Assembly (NCBI RefSeq): GCF_049275935.1
Contig: NZ_CP184830.1
Location: 5,270,001-5,334,000 of the forward strand
DNA: 64,000 nucleotides
Reading direction: 5' to 3'
From: Endozoicomonas_A sp049275935
Lineage (GTDB): Bacteria; Pseudomonadota; Gammaproteobacteria; Pseudomonadales; Endozoicomonadaceae
Shown here piece by piece: positions 9,592-19,295 of this stretch (positions within the stretch are counted from its first letter, which is position 1; every line of letters begins with the position of its first letter). Under the pieces are notes generated by a model, which saw only the letters and a program-made list of their open reading frames with translations, ran no database searches and was not told the DNA's origin. Made by a program: the position numbers and the translations under genes.

Positions 9592-12369
9592 TCATGCAAT
9601 AGCTACTGCTTCCTTCGACCGCTGCCATTCCAGAAGCTCTTTAATGGCTTTAATCACTTCTTCAACACCATGAATAATAGGGCTTGAATTGAGGTGGGTA
9701 CTCTGTTTGAGGCTGGTTTCAAGCTCCAGACAGGCTTTCAGAAGTTTTGGTGCCGCGCAATATCGGCAAGCTCCGTGAAGTCTGTGAACCCGATCCAGTA
9801 ACGGCTCATGGAGATGGTTTCGGAAGCTCTCTTCGATGGTCTGCAAATCCTCTGGCAAACCATCAAGTAGCATGTCCAGCATTTCTCTGGCCAGTTCCCG
9901 GTTGCCGGCTGCCAGTTGTATGCTCTTTTCCACGTCTATTGGTGAGGAGTCAGCCTCTAGCTGAACGGATAGGCTCTCTTCAGTCGGGTCATCCGGTGCC
10001 TGCACTGAATTGCCTGTCCAGTGACTGATGGTAGAGACCAGCTGACGGGTGTTGACGGGCTTGGTCATATAGTCGTCCATCCCGCTTTGCAGGATCTGCT
10101 TGCGTTCTTCAGGCAGTGCGTGGGCAGTCACTGCAATAATAGGAATACGGTTGTAAATAGTGTTGATATTTCTGATTCGACGAGTCGTTTCCAAGCCATC
10201 AATCTCAGGCATCTGAACATCCATCAGTATCAGGTCGAAGATTTTCTGATGGCAACATTCAATGGCTTCAAAACCATTTTTGGCAGTGACTACAGACTGA
10301 TCCATTTTTAACAGAATGGTTTCCAATAGCTTAAGGTTGACCTCATTATCATCCACGATCAGGATATCCAGTTTTTTTTCAAACACTGCTTTGGCAGGTC
10401 GCATGACATCGGCTCCGGGGGCGGGGTTCGAAGTCATCCCTTTAATCGCCCGCAAGAGCTTGTTTCTGGCTACGGGTTTAAGGAGGCAGTGAATCCCTGA
10501 GGGCAGAGTATCCAGCAGGTTGCTGCTACCGGCCACGGCAAGAATCAGAACCGGGCTTTGCTGGAGATAGTTTACGGCGATTTTTAGGGTGCGCTGCAGA
10601 TGATCGTCACCCTGGCTCAGCAGAAGCAGGTCATGGTTGTTATGAGTTTCAACGTAAGTCTGCAGTTCTGACAAAGACTGAAAAGAAGTGACTTTTAATC
10701 CCAGGCTCTGTGCCTGATGCCCTATGGAAAGCCTGGAGAGTTCCTGAGGCTCGTAAAGTAATACATGACGGCAGCCGGGTAAGGGCTCCGGCTTAAACAG
10801 AAGGCTCTCATCTTTTATCGAGCGGACTCGAATGGTAAACCAGAAAGTAGAGCCTCTGCCCAGATCAGAATCGAGTCCGATTTCCCCCTGCATCTGTTCG
10901 ACAAGACTTTTGCTGATGGCGAGTCCCAAACCAGTACCACCGGCTTGTCGTGTTCTGCTGGAGTCAGCTTGAGAGAAAGATTTGAAAATGCGGGAGTGCT
11001 GTTCAGACGTCAGCCCTGAACCAGTATCTGTGACGGTAAACTTAAGTGTATGGATGTCAGCGTCATCCACTTGCTCCAGCATGACTCGAATGGCGACACT
11101 GCCGTAATTGGTGAACTTGATGGCGTTGCTTACCAGGTTGGTCAGAATCTGGGAGAGCCGCAGCTTGTCGCCAATGATATCTTCAGGAGTATCTTCATAA
11201 ATGAAACTGACCAGTTCCAGCGATTTATGGTGTGCCGCAGGGGCCATAATAGCCAGGACATCGTCGATCACTTCCCGGATACTGAGTTGCTGATTGTCCA
11301 GTTCGAGCTTGCCTGCCTCGATTCTGGAGAAGTCGAGAATGTCATTCAGTATGGTCATAAGACCCTGGGCAGATTTCTCAATAGTGCACAGATACTCCCT
11401 TTGCTGTGATTTAAGTTCCGTTTCAAGCAGCAGGGCAGTGTAGCCGGAAATACCGTTTAGAGGTGTCCGAATTTCATGGCTCATATTGGCCAGGAATTCA
11501 CTTTTACTCTTATAGGCTTCGAGTGCTTCTTTTCGGGCCAGGTCCAACTCAACATTCTGGATTTCTATGGTTTCCAGAGTTTCGTGTAATTCATTGGTGG
11601 ATAAGTCAGCGCTTCTTTGCAACACCTCCCGGGAGTGAGTGAGCCGCTCGAGCAGTCTGTTGATAGCCAGCTCCAGTGTAAAGTAGAGACTCCCGGGAGA
11701 GGCTTCCAGTCGGCTATCCTGATCATCTGCATCGATTTTATCCATAGCATCGGCGATGGCCCGCATGGGGTTTATCAGGGAGCGGGACAGCTTCATGTAG
11801 AGAGAAAGGACAATGCCAATAGCCAGAGCCAGCAGAATAACGGCCACAAGAGTGGCTCTGTGTTTTTGTATACGTGTTTCCGAATAAGCGTATTCAATCT
11901 GCAGCCAGCCAAGGGTTTCAGTTGAATCACCACTGAGTCGAACCACGGGGGTAATAGCTCTTAAGGTATCCCGGGTGGTGAAAAGAGTCAGAGCGTCGGG
12001 AAGTGGTTGATCTATGCCTACAGGGAGCAGGTTGGGGCCGGTATGAAGTAATTCCCTGCCATTTCGATCGAGCAGGCTGACTGCCCTGATATCAGTATCA
12101 TCCAGAATCCGGACCGCCAGATCACGGGTGTTCTGCATCTCACCGCTTTCTATTGAATAAACTACAAGCGTCGCCAGCTTGCGAGTCATGTCTCTGGCTT
12201 TCGTGGTCAGCTGCTGGTCAAGTCCGGCTAAATGTGCCCAGAGATAGAGGCTGCACGTAAGGGCAGAGATGAGTGTGCCCGGTAGCAGTGCTAAAACAAG
12301 AATCCTGCGCTGAACAGTCTGGAAAGATGTTTTCATAAGTAATAATTGTACAGACTGGATTATTATCAT
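9592..12369 (-). CDS. barA: BarA/GacS-type hybrid sensor histidine kinase
   Basis: This 925-residue tripartite sensor kinase works with a UvrY/GacA-type regulator to control small RNAs and the switch between planktonic, stationary and host-associated physiology. Domains in order: TM1 near 23-45; a periplasmic sensor; TM2 near 174-192; HAMP to about 250; HisKA with FLANMSHEIRTPLNG (phospho-His near 298); HATPase with NAIKFT and GGTGLGLAIS; a degenerate receiver (530-650); a full receiver with VDDNEVN and LILMDVQMPEIDG (Asp near 717); and a C-terminal Hpt domain with VHRLHGAC (His near 862). An inner ATG at 12336 (MKTSFQTVQRRI) matches the short cytoplasmic start of BarA better than the ATG at 12369. 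Neither has a strong ribosome site. It is transcribed divergently from cysM, as in related genomes. Confidence 0.93.
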   Translation of the reverse strand: MIIIQSVQLLLMKTSFQTVQRRILVLALLPGTLISALTCSLYLWAHLAGLDQQLTTKARDMTRKLATLVVYSIESGEMQNTRDLAVRILDDTDIRAVSLLDRNGRELLHTGPNLLPVGIDQPLPDALTLFTTRDTLRAITPVVRLSGDSTETLGWLQIEYAYSETRIQKHRATLVAVILLALAIGIVLSLYMKLSRSLINPMRAIADAMDKIDADDQDSRLEASPGSLYFTLELAINRLLERLTHSREVLQRSADLSTNELHETLETIEIQNVELDLARKEALEAYKSKSEFLANMSHEIRTPLNGISGYTALLLETELKSQQREYLCTIEKSAQGLMTILNDILDFSRIEAGKLELDNQQLSIREVIDDVLAIMAPAAHHKSLELVSFIYEDTPEDIIGDKLRLSQILTNLVSNAIKFTNYGSVAIRVMLEQVDDADIHTLKFTVTDTGSGLTSEQHSRIFKSFSQADSSRTRQAGGTGLGLAISKSLVEQMQGEIGLDSDLGRGSTFWFTIRVRSIKDESLLFKPEPLPGCRHVLLYEPQELSRLSIGHQAQSLGLKVTSFQSLSELQTYVETHNNHDLLLLSQGDDHLQRTLKIAVNYLQQSPVLILAVAGSSNLLDTLPSGIHCLLKPVARNKLLRAIKGMTSNPAPGADVMRPAKAVFEKKLDILIVDDNEVNLKLLETILLKMDQSVVTAKNGFEAIECCHQKIFDLILMDVQMPEIDGLETTRRIRNINTIYNRIPIIAVTAHALPEERKQILQSGMDDYMTKPVNTRQLVSTISHWTGNSVQAPDDPTEESLSVQLEADSSPIDVEKSIQLAAGNRELAREMLDMLLDGLPEDLQTIEESFRNHLHEPLLDRVHRLHGACRYCAAPKLLKACLELETSLKQSTHLNSSPIIHGVEEVIKAIKELLEWQRSKEAVAIA

Positions 12370-12407
12370 TTATGCTGGGGGCATCATAAGAGTTATGTGT
12401 CAGTTTT

Positions 12408-12437
12408 GGAAGTTTTGGTTTAGGAAGTTTTGGTTTA
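12408..12437. repeat. Two tandem 15-bp repeats in the barA-cysM spacer
   Basis: GGAAGTTTTGGTTTA occurs twice head to tail just before the cysM ATG, with a further partial unit (AGTTTTGG) on its left. It lies in the cysM leader and contains no good ribosome site; AGAG before the ATG is the best candidate. It could be slippage-prone. Confidence 0.7.
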
Positions 12438-12443
12438 GAGAGT

Positions 12444-13334
12444 ATGGATTACCCCACAATCGAGTCGCTGGTAGGCAACACTCCTCTTATTCGGCTGCAG
12501 AGGCTTTCTGCCGGGCGAGGGAACACTATTCTGTTGAAGATGGAAGGAAATAACCCCGCCGGATCGGTCAAGGATCGTCCTGCGCTCTCCATGATATCTG
12601 AGGCGCAAGCCAGGGGCGTCATCCAGCCCGGTGATAATCTGATCGAAGCGACCAGTGGTAACACCGGTATAGCCCTGGCCATGGCTGCTGCTATCAAGGG
12701 TTATCGAATGATTCTGATCATGCCCGATAACATGAGCGAAGAACGCAAGGGTGCCATGGCTGCTTATGGTGCAGAGCTTAAAATGGTGAGCAAGGAAGAG
12801 GGTATGGAAGGGGCCCGGGATCTGGCGCTGGAAATGGAAAAGCAAGGTCTGGGCAAAGTGCTCAACCAGTTCGCTAATCAGGATAATCCTCTGGCGCATT
12901 ACAAAGGCACCGGCCCTGAAATCTGGCAGCAGACTGGTGGTGAGATCACCCACTTTGTCAGCTCCATGGGTACTACCGGCACCATCATGGGTACCTCAAG
13001 GTTCCTGAAAGAACAGAACCCGGATATCCAGATTGTAGGTCTGCAACCTGCTGATGGAGCCAGCATTCCCGGTATTCGGCGCTGGCGACCGGAATACCTG
13101 CCGGAAATATTCGATGACAGTCGTGTAGACAGAGTGATGGATATCCATCAGTCCGAAGCCGAAGAAACCATGAAAACCCTGGCCAAAAAAGAAGGTATAT
13201 TCTGCGGTGTATCTTCCGGTGGCTCTGTCGCGGGAGCATTAAGACTGGCTGAAGAAGTGGAAAATGCCACCATCGTCTGCATTATCTGTGACCGGGGTGA
13301 TCGTTATCTTTCTACCAACGTCTTTAACCGATAG
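12444..13334 (+). CDS. cysM: Cysteine synthase B
   Basis: A PLP-dependent O-acetylserine sulfhydrylase of 296 residues making cysteine from O-acetylserine and sulfide or thiosulfate in the cytoplasm. The PLP lysine is K43 in NNPAGSVKDRPA. The substrate and cofactor phosphate loop is ATSGNTGIALA, and SSGGSVAGAL near the end closes the active site. Length and the RRWRPEYLP segment fit CysM rather than the longer CysK. Its place between barA and rlmD is the usual one in Pseudomonas-like genomes. The start has no strong Shine-Dalgarno sequence. Confidence 0.95.
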   Translation: MDYPTIESLVGNTPLIRLQRLSAGRGNTILLKMEGNNPAGSVKDRPALSMISEAQARGVIQPGDNLIEATSGNTGIALAMAAAIKGYRMILIMPDNMSEERKGAMAAYGAELKMVSKEEGMEGARDLALEMEKQGLGKVLNQFANQDNPLAHYKGTGPEIWQQTGGEITHFVSSMGTTGTIMGTSRFLKEQNPDIQIVGLQPADGASIPGIRRWRPEYLPEIFDDSRVDRVMDIHQSEAEETMKTLAKKEGIFCGVSSGGSVAGALRLAEEVENATIVCIICDRGDRYLSTNVFNR

Positions 13335-13577
13335 GGGAATCAACGCATTGACTGTGTCGTCTAAAAGCGGGTTCAAAAAACATTTACACAGTCATTGCTC
13401 TCCAGTACTGAAATTTTATACAGCTGTAGGTACAATTCTCAACGGTATTAATTTTTACGCAGCTATTCCCGTGAAAATACAGCATTATTCACTCCGGCAC
13501 TGCTTCTTGTTGTGAGGGGCTGTGTTGTTTCGTTGACAGGCTGCGTGTGTATTTCTGAATCTGAAGGATACAGTTTC

Positions 13578-14918
13578 ATGCGATCTCAGAAGGCTTCTCC
13601 GGGCGCCAGACGTCGGGTCGTTGGAGAAGTTCTTGTACAGGGTCTTTCCCATGATGGTCGGGGTCTTGCCCGATTAAAAGGCAAAACCCTTTTTGTCGAT
13701 GGGGCGCTTCCCGGGGAGCAGGTTTCGGTCCTGCTGACAGAAGATCGACGTCGTTTCAGCAGTGGTCGGGTCACTGATATAGAGTCTGCTTCAGATGAGC
13801 GGGTCTCTCCTCCCTGCCGACATTTTAAAGTCTGTGGTGGTTGCAGCCTGCAATACTGGTCCCATGAGGGCCAGCTTCAGGGCAAACAAATTATTGTACT
13901 GGATCAGTTGCAGCGGTTTTCGTCGCTGACGCCCATGGCAATAGCTGAACCTCTGGCTTCTCAACCCTATGGTTATCGTTATCGTGCCCGTTTGTCGATC
14001 CTTTGGAAGAAGGGCCACTTATCACTCGGGTTCAGGGAGAGAAGCAGTAAACAGATTGTCGATGTTCGTGAGTGTCCGGTCCTGGCAGAACCCTTGCAGT
14101 CACTACCGGCGTTGCTGCGAGACTGTTTACCAGAACTGAACCAGCGAGAAGCGATCAGTCATGCTGAACTGTTGCTGGCTGATTCCGGCCGCGCCATTCT
14201 GCTCAGACACACCAGGGGGTTGCCGCCCGAGGATTTGAACAGGCTGGAAGCAATGGCCCGGGAGCAGCAATTGCACCTGTACCTGATGGGGGATGAGAAG
14301 CTTACCCGTTGCCTCTACTCTCCGGTGGCTGATCCCTGGCTGTATTACCAGATACCGGAGATGGACCTTAGGTTTCAGTTCAGGCCAACAGACTTTACCC
14401 AGGTCAACTGGCCTGTTAATTGTCAAATGGTGGCACAGGCTCTGGATTGGCTGGAATTGACACCGCAAGACCGGGTGCTGGATCTTTTTTGTGGTCTTGG
14501 CAATTTTTCTCTGGCAATGGCCAGAAAGACAACTTCTGTCGTTGGTGTCGAGGGCAGTGCGGGGGCTGTTGAGAGAGCTGCATTCAATGCCGGTCTGAAT
14601 GGTCTGAAAAACACCCACTTTTATCAGGCCAACCTTACTGCTCTGGTTGAGGGGAACAAGTCAGGGGAGGGCTGGTTGCATCAACATTACGACGCCATGT
14701 TGCTGGACCCTCCCAGAACCGGTGCTATTGAAATTATTGAACACATGAAAGGTCATATACCCGATCGGTTGCTTTATATCTCGTGCAACCCTGCAACCCT
14801 GGCCAGAGATGCCGGAGCCCTGGCCCAACAGGGGTTCAAGCTGGTCAGATTAGGCGTGATGGACATGTTCCCGCAAACCGGGCATGTCGAATCCATGGCA
14901 CTTTTTAAACAGTCCTGA
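13578..14918 (+). CDS. rlmD: 23S rRNA (uracil(1939)-C(5))-methyltransferase RlmD
   Basis: A SAM-dependent methyltransferase that modifies U1939 of 23S rRNA (formerly RumA). An N-terminal TRAM domain (about residues 14-75) is followed by the iron-sulfur cysteines CRHFKVCGGC and a fourth Cys in VRECPVL. The Rossmann methyltransferase region has LDLFCGLGNFSLAMA for SAM binding, LDPPRTGA, and the catalytic Cys in YISCNPATLARD. The reading frame is open from 13512, but the ATG at 13578 has AAGGA about 10 bases upstream and gives the usual 446-residue length, so that start is chosen. It precedes relA in the conserved cluster. Confidence 0.95.
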   Translation: MRSQKASPGARRRVVGEVLVQGLSHDGRGLARLKGKTLFVDGALPGEQVSVLLTEDRRRFSSGRVTDIESASDERVSPPCRHFKVCGGCSLQYWSHEGQLQGKQIIVLDQLQRFSSLTPMAIAEPLASQPYGYRYRARLSILWKKGHLSLGFRERSSKQIVDVRECPVLAEPLQSLPALLRDCLPELNQREAISHAELLLADSGRAILLRHTRGLPPEDLNRLEAMAREQQLHLYLMGDEKLTRCLYSPVADPWLYYQIPEMDLRFQFRPTDFTQVNWPVNCQMVAQALDWLELTPQDRVLDLFCGLGNFSLAMARKTTSVVGVEGSAGAVERAAFNAGLNGLKNTHFYQANLTALVEGNKSGEGWLHQHYDAMLLDPPRTGAIEIIEHMKGHIPDRLLYISCNPATLARDAGALAQQGFKLVRLGVMDMFPQTGHVESMALFKQS

Positions 14919-14974
14919 TTCAGGAGATCCCTTCATTCAGGCAGTGCCTCCGAAGAAATAAGTGGAAAACTTGC

Positions 14975-17221
14975 ATGGTAAAGGTAAGAGAAGATCATCC
15001 CGTTCGCTTTGATGGCTCCATCGATTTGGATGCCTGGCTGGTGCGTATGCAGGAAAGCTTTGGTGTGACCGGAACGGATCGCCTCAGGGCTGCCTGTGAA
15101 CTCAGTCGTTGGGCCGAGCTTGAGGCTCGTCAGCAGGCAGATACTGTCTGGCCTACAGGTTTGGGTTGTTTTCGTACCGGCCTTGAGATGGTTGAAATCC
15201 TTGCAGAGCTGAGGCTGGATACTGAAACGCTGGTGGCTGCTGCTCTCTATCGGGCTGTTCGTGAACACAGACTGTCCATGAAACAGGTGGAAGAAGACTT
15301 CGGCAAGACCGTCGTTCGTCTGATTAAAGATGTTCAGGGTATGGCCGCCATCAGTGAACTCCTTAACCCGGCCAGAACCCAGGTGCTGGATCAGAGTCAG
15401 GACCAGCTGGAAAAAGTCCGCAAGATGCTGGTTTCTATTATTGACGATGTTCGGGTAGCACTGCTCAAGCTGGCAGAGCGTACCTGTGCCATCAGAGCTT
15501 TGAGAGATGCTGATAAAGACAAGCGCCGCCGGGTGGCCCGTGAGGTTTTTGAAATCTATGCCCCCCTGGCTCACCGCCTGGGTATCGGTTATATCAAGTG
15601 GGAGCTGGAAGATCTTTCCTTCCGCTATCTGAATCCTCAGGATTACAAACGTATTGCCCGCCTGCTGGATGAGAAAAGAACCGATCGCCAGCAATATATT
15701 GACCATGTTGTCGATCAACTCAGGCAAGCGCTGGGTGAAGCTCAGATAGAAGCCAATGTTTATGGTCGCGCGAAACATATCTACAGCATCTGGCGAAAAA
15801 TGAAACGCAAGGGGCTGGACTTCAGGGACCTTTATGACATTCGTGCTTTTCGGGTGATTACCAGAGAGGTCAGGGATTGCTACGCGGCTCTGGGTGTTGT
15901 GCACTCTCTGTTTAATCATATCCCTCAGGAATTCGATGATTACATCGCAACGCCCAAGGAGAATGGTTATCGCTCCCTGCACACAGCGGTCTTTGGACCG
16001 GAAGGCAAAACGCTTGAGGTACAGATTCGAACCGAAGCGATGCATGAAGAAGCTGAGCTGGGTGTTTGTGCCCACTGGAAGTACAAGGGCACCGACGTTA
16101 ATACCAAAAGTGACAGTTATGAAGAAAAGCTCAACTGGCTGCGTAATGTCATGGAGTGGCATGAAGAGTTGGGTGATCTGGGAGGCATCGCTGAAGAGTG
16201 GCGTTCTGATGTCGAGCCGGATCGTATTTATGTGTTCACAAAAGCAGGTCATGTAGTGGATCTGTCTCTGGGTGCTACGCCCATTGATTTTGCTTTCAGA
16301 ATTCATTCAGAAGTGGGTTTGAAGTGTCGCGGCGCTAAGGTGGGAGGCCGCATTGTGCCTCTGAATCACAATCTTAAAACCGGAGATCAGGTAGAAATTC
16401 TGACCGGACCCAATGTTCAACCCAGTCGTGACTGGCTCAACCCGGATCTCGGTTATGTCAATACCAATCGGGCAAGAGCCAAAATTACCAACTGGCTGAA
16501 AAAGCAGGATCGCGACTCCAATATTGTTGATGGCAGTAGTCAGCTCAATGCTGAACTCAAACGTCTGGCTCTGACGGGCGTTGATTTCAACGATCTCCTG
16601 CCTCAGACGCCCTTTAAGGAAATGGATGATATGTACGCAGCCATCGGAGCTGGCGATTATCGTGTCACCCAGGCCGTAGCCCTGGCTCAAAGAGAGCTGG
16701 AGCCGGAAGCAGAAAAAGAGTTTGAGATACGTACCCGGGCACCTCAGGAAAAAGTGTCAGACAGTACTATCACCATTGACGGGGTGGGTAATCTGATGAC
16801 CCAGATGGCCGGCTGCTGTCAACCGGTGCCCGGTGATCCCATCATAGGCTATATCACGATCGGTCGTGGTGTCACCATTCACCGACAGGACTGCAATAAC
16901 GCCCTGAATCTTCAGGAGCTGGAACCGGAAAGACTGATAGAGGTGAACTGGGGCTATTCTCCGGAATACATGTACCCGGTGGAAATTATCATCACCGCCT
17001 ATGACCGCTCAGGGCTGCTGCGCGATATTACCATTGTTCTGGCTAATGAGCGTGTCAACGTTCTCTCAGTACAGACGCGAACCAGCAAGGAAGACAACAT
17101 TGCCAATATGTTGTTGACGGTTGAAGTTCAGAGTCTGCAGCAACTGAGTAAAGTCCTGGCTAAAGTCAATCAGCTGCCCAACGTGGTCGAAGTTGCGCGT
17201 TATCGCAAGGAAGGCAGATGA
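14975..17221 (+). CDS. relA: GTP pyrophosphokinase (stringent response synthetase I) RelA
   Basis: A ribosome-associated (p)ppGpp synthetase of 748 residues, activated by uncharged tRNA. The N-terminal pseudo-hydrolase region lacks the HD metal motif (AALYRAVREHRLS where SpoT has a LLHDVIED-like sequence), which assigns RelA rather than SpoT. The synthetase core has YGRAKHIYSIWRKM, DIRAFRVI and the EVQIRT region. The TGS domain starts near DRIYVFTKAGHVVDL, followed by the zinc-finger-like helical region (GCCQPVPGD, RQDCNN) and a C-terminal ACT domain. The stop overlaps the mazG start (ATGA), implying translational coupling. Confidence 0.96.
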   Translation: MVKVREDHPVRFDGSIDLDAWLVRMQESFGVTGTDRLRAACELSRWAELEARQQADTVWPTGLGCFRTGLEMVEILAELRLDTETLVAAALYRAVREHRLSMKQVEEDFGKTVVRLIKDVQGMAAISELLNPARTQVLDQSQDQLEKVRKMLVSIIDDVRVALLKLAERTCAIRALRDADKDKRRRVAREVFEIYAPLAHRLGIGYIKWELEDLSFRYLNPQDYKRIARLLDEKRTDRQQYIDHVVDQLRQALGEAQIEANVYGRAKHIYSIWRKMKRKGLDFRDLYDIRAFRVITREVRDCYAALGVVHSLFNHIPQEFDDYIATPKENGYRSLHTAVFGPEGKTLEVQIRTEAMHEEAELGVCAHWKYKGTDVNTKSDSYEEKLNWLRNVMEWHEELGDLGGIAEEWRSDVEPDRIYVFTKAGHVVDLSLGATPIDFAFRIHSEVGLKCRGAKVGGRIVPLNHNLKTGDQVEILTGPNVQPSRDWLNPDLGYVNTNRARAKITNWLKKQDRDSNIVDGSSQLNAELKRLALTGVDFNDLLPQTPFKEMDDMYAAIGAGDYRVTQAVALAQRELEPEAEKEFEIRTRAPQEKVSDSTITIDGVGNLMTQMAGCCQPVPGDPIIGYITIGRGVTIHRQDCNNALNLQELEPERLIEVNWGYSPEYMYPVEIIITAYDRSGLLRDITIVLANERVNVLSVQTRTSKEDNIANMLLTVEVQSLQQLSKVLAKVNQLPNVVEVARYRKEGR

Positions 17222-18039
17222 GTCAGAGTAGCCTGGAGGATATGCTGTATCTTATGAGCAGGCTTCGGGACCCCGAAGCTGGTTGCCCCTGGGATCTGGA
17301 GCAGAACTTTACGACTATAGCCCCCTATACACTGGAAGAGACCTGTGAAGTTCTGGAGGCCATTGCCAGCGAGGATTTTGAAAACCTTCGTGAAGAACTC
17401 GGTGATTTGCTGTTTCAGGTAGTGTTTCATTCAAGAATGGCAGAAGAGGCCGGGCTCTTTGATTTTCATCAGGTCGCTGCTGGTCTGGTGGAGAAAATGG
17501 TGCGTCGTCATCCCCATGTTTTCCCTGACGGAACCCTGGAATCCAGAATGTCGCCGAATGATGACACCACTTCCGATCAAGTCGTTGAAAGTTGGCAGGC
17601 GATCAAGCAGAAAGAGAAACTGGCAAGGGGGGAGAAGACTTCAGAGTCGGCCATGCCGTCAAAATTACCGGCTGCTTTACCCTCGTTAACAAGAGCGTTC
17701 AAACTGCAAAAAGCGGCTGCAAAGGTCGGTTTTGACTGGCCAGAAGTCGAACCCGTGTTTGACAAGATTCAGGAAGAAATGGAAGAAATTCGTGAAGCTG
17801 TGCGAGAACAGCAGGGCAATGATCGGATTGCAGAAGAAATAGGTGATCTGATGTTTGCCTGTGTCAATCTTGCGCGTCATCTTTCAGTGGATGCGGAGTT
17901 GTCATTGCGCAAAGCCAGTGACAAGTTTGAGAAGCGTTTTCGAACCATGGAATTAAGGGCTGCTGAAGAAGGCCATGAGTTTCAACAGTTAACACTGGAA
18001 GAAATGGAAGCGTACTGGCAGCTGGGAAAAGTTCGTTAG
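17218..18039 (+). CDS. mazG: Nucleoside triphosphate pyrophosphohydrolase MazG
   Basis: An all-alpha NTP pyrophosphatase hydrolysing (d)NTPs to monophosphates plus PPi. It is a house-cleaning enzyme that also lowers ppGpp in E. coli. Two tandem MazG repeats are visible: the first with CPWDLEQNFTTIAPYTLEETCEV and EELGDLLFQVVFH, the second with KVGFDWPEVEPVFDKI and EEIGDLMFACVNLARH. The metal-binding EExxE and EExxD acidic clusters are intact. At 273 residues it is the usual length. It starts four bases before the relA stop, so the two are co-translated, consistent with ppGpp homeostasis. Confidence 0.95.
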   Translation: MSQSSLEDMLYLMSRLRDPEAGCPWDLEQNFTTIAPYTLEETCEVLEAIASEDFENLREELGDLLFQVVFHSRMAEEAGLFDFHQVAAGLVEKMVRRHPHVFPDGTLESRMSPNDDTTSDQVVESWQAIKQKEKLARGEKTSESAMPSKLPAALPSLTRAFKLQKAAAKVGFDWPEVEPVFDKIQEEMEEIREAVREQQGNDRIAEEIGDLMFACVNLARHLSVDAELSLRKASDKFEKRFRTMELRAAEEGHEFQQLTLEEMEAYWQLGKVR

Positions 18040-18353
18040 TGGGCTTTTTTGACCCTTTGCAGAAATAACATTGACATTTTTCCACCCTGGCCCCATGAAA
18101 GGCACGACATTGAAAAAATAGCAGAGCAAGATGCTTGACTCTTTACATAATGCGCGGAGTGATAGACCTGATTAGAAAAAAAACGAACATGTTTGAACAT
18201 TGGTTGACTTAAATCAATGGTTTTGCGTTGATGAGTTTTGTTGTTGTTTGAAATAATCTGCCCGCTGTCGGGGCTGCTAAAAATAAACAAGTTTTTATAA
18301 GGCCTCGCAATTAATATCTTGAATGTATACCTACGTGGGCGGAGCTCATTTTT
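18040..18353. other. Spacer between mazG and glpF
   Basis: No gene is visible. A T6 run follows the mazG stop without a clear stem. Near 18180 the sequence GAACATGTTTGAACAT contains a directly repeated GAACAT that faintly resembles GlpR-type half sites, but it is not a convincing operator. The promoter of glpF must lie here. Confidence 0.3.
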
Positions 18354-19169
18354 ATGCGAAAATCTTTCTTTGGTGAATGTCTGGCTGAGTTTATCGGCGT
18401 TGGCCTTCTGATTTTCTTCGGTGTTGGCTGTGTTGCCGCATTGGTTCTGGCAGGCGCGGATTTTGGTCAGCTGGAAATTTCTATTGTCTGGGGGCTGGGC
18501 GTCTCTATGGCGATATACGTAACCGGTGGTGTTTCCGGCGCTCATCTGAACCCGGCAGTCACTTTGGCATTGACTGTGTTTAAAGGTTTCGAAAAGCACA
18601 AGGTTGTGCCTTACATCCTTGCCCAGATTTTGGGTGCTTTCTGTTCCGCTGCATTGGTTTATTTTCTTTATAGTAATCTGTTTGCCGATTTTGAACTGTC
18701 TCAAGGTATCGTCCGTGGTTCCGAAGAGAGCCTGGCCACAGCGGGTATCTTTTCCACCTATGCGCACAGTGCCCTGAGCAATATGCAGGCATTTGCTGTG
18801 GAGTTTGTGATTACTGCAGTGCTGATGGGGGTTATTCTGGCTATTGGTGATAACAACAATGGTGACTCCAATGGTGCGCTGTCTGCCCTCCTGATCGGTT
18901 TGCTGATTGCAACCATTGGTTCTGCTTTTGGCCCACTGACTGGTTTTGCCATGAACCCTGCCCGGGATTTTGGTCCCAAGCTGTTCACCTATATGGCAGG
19001 TTGGGGTGAAGTGGCTCTGACCGGCGCTCGAGCCAATCCCTATTTTTGGGTACCAATAGTGGCTCCGATCGGCGGCGCAATGGCTGGCGCATGGATTTAC
19101 ATTAACCTGTTAGGCAAACAATTAGAGCCCGAGACAACATCGAGCCAATTAGAGATAAAAACCACATAA
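18354..19169 (+). CDS. glpF: Aquaglyceroporin, glycerol uptake facilitator
   Basis: An inner-membrane MIP-family channel of 271 residues with six membrane helices, letting glycerol equilibrate into the cell. Both pore NPA boxes are present: SGAHLNPAVT near residue 67 and GFAMNPARDFGPK near 204. The D after the second box (NPARD) is typical of glycerol-conducting members. It lies 126 bases before glpK, which traps the glycerol, so the two very probably form one transcription unit. The start is supported by a purine-rich GGCGGAG about 10 bases upstream. Confidence 0.95.
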   Translation: MRKSFFGECLAEFIGVGLLIFFGVGCVAALVLAGADFGQLEISIVWGLGVSMAIYVTGGVSGAHLNPAVTLALTVFKGFEKHKVVPYILAQILGAFCSAALVYFLYSNLFADFELSQGIVRGSEESLATAGIFSTYAHSALSNMQAFAVEFVITAVLMGVILAIGDNNNGDSNGALSALLIGLLIATIGSAFGPLTGFAMNPARDFGPKLFTYMAGWGEVALTGARANPYFWVPIVAPIGGAMAGAWIYINLLGKQLEPETTSSQLEIKTT

Positions 19170-19295
19170 CACAGTAAAACCCGTTACGCACCCTGTTACA
19201 TAGAAAGCGCGGTCTTTTTCACTGTTTTGTATAACAGGCTTAACTGGGTGCACTGCTGATATCAGCCCAGAGCTGAATGATAAAGAAGATTGATT

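Noticed and set aside
13512..13577. N-terminal extension of RlmD from an upstream start
   Set aside because: The 22 extra residues are not family-like, and the ATG at 13578 has a better ribosome site and the usual protein length.
14933..16306. 457-codon minus-strand frame opposite relA
   Set aside because: relA is unmistakable in the other strand; the opposite frame has shadow composition and no plausible start context.
18180..18200. Possible GlpR operator before glpF
   Set aside because: Only a repeated GAACAT is present; it does not match a full GlpR palindrome.
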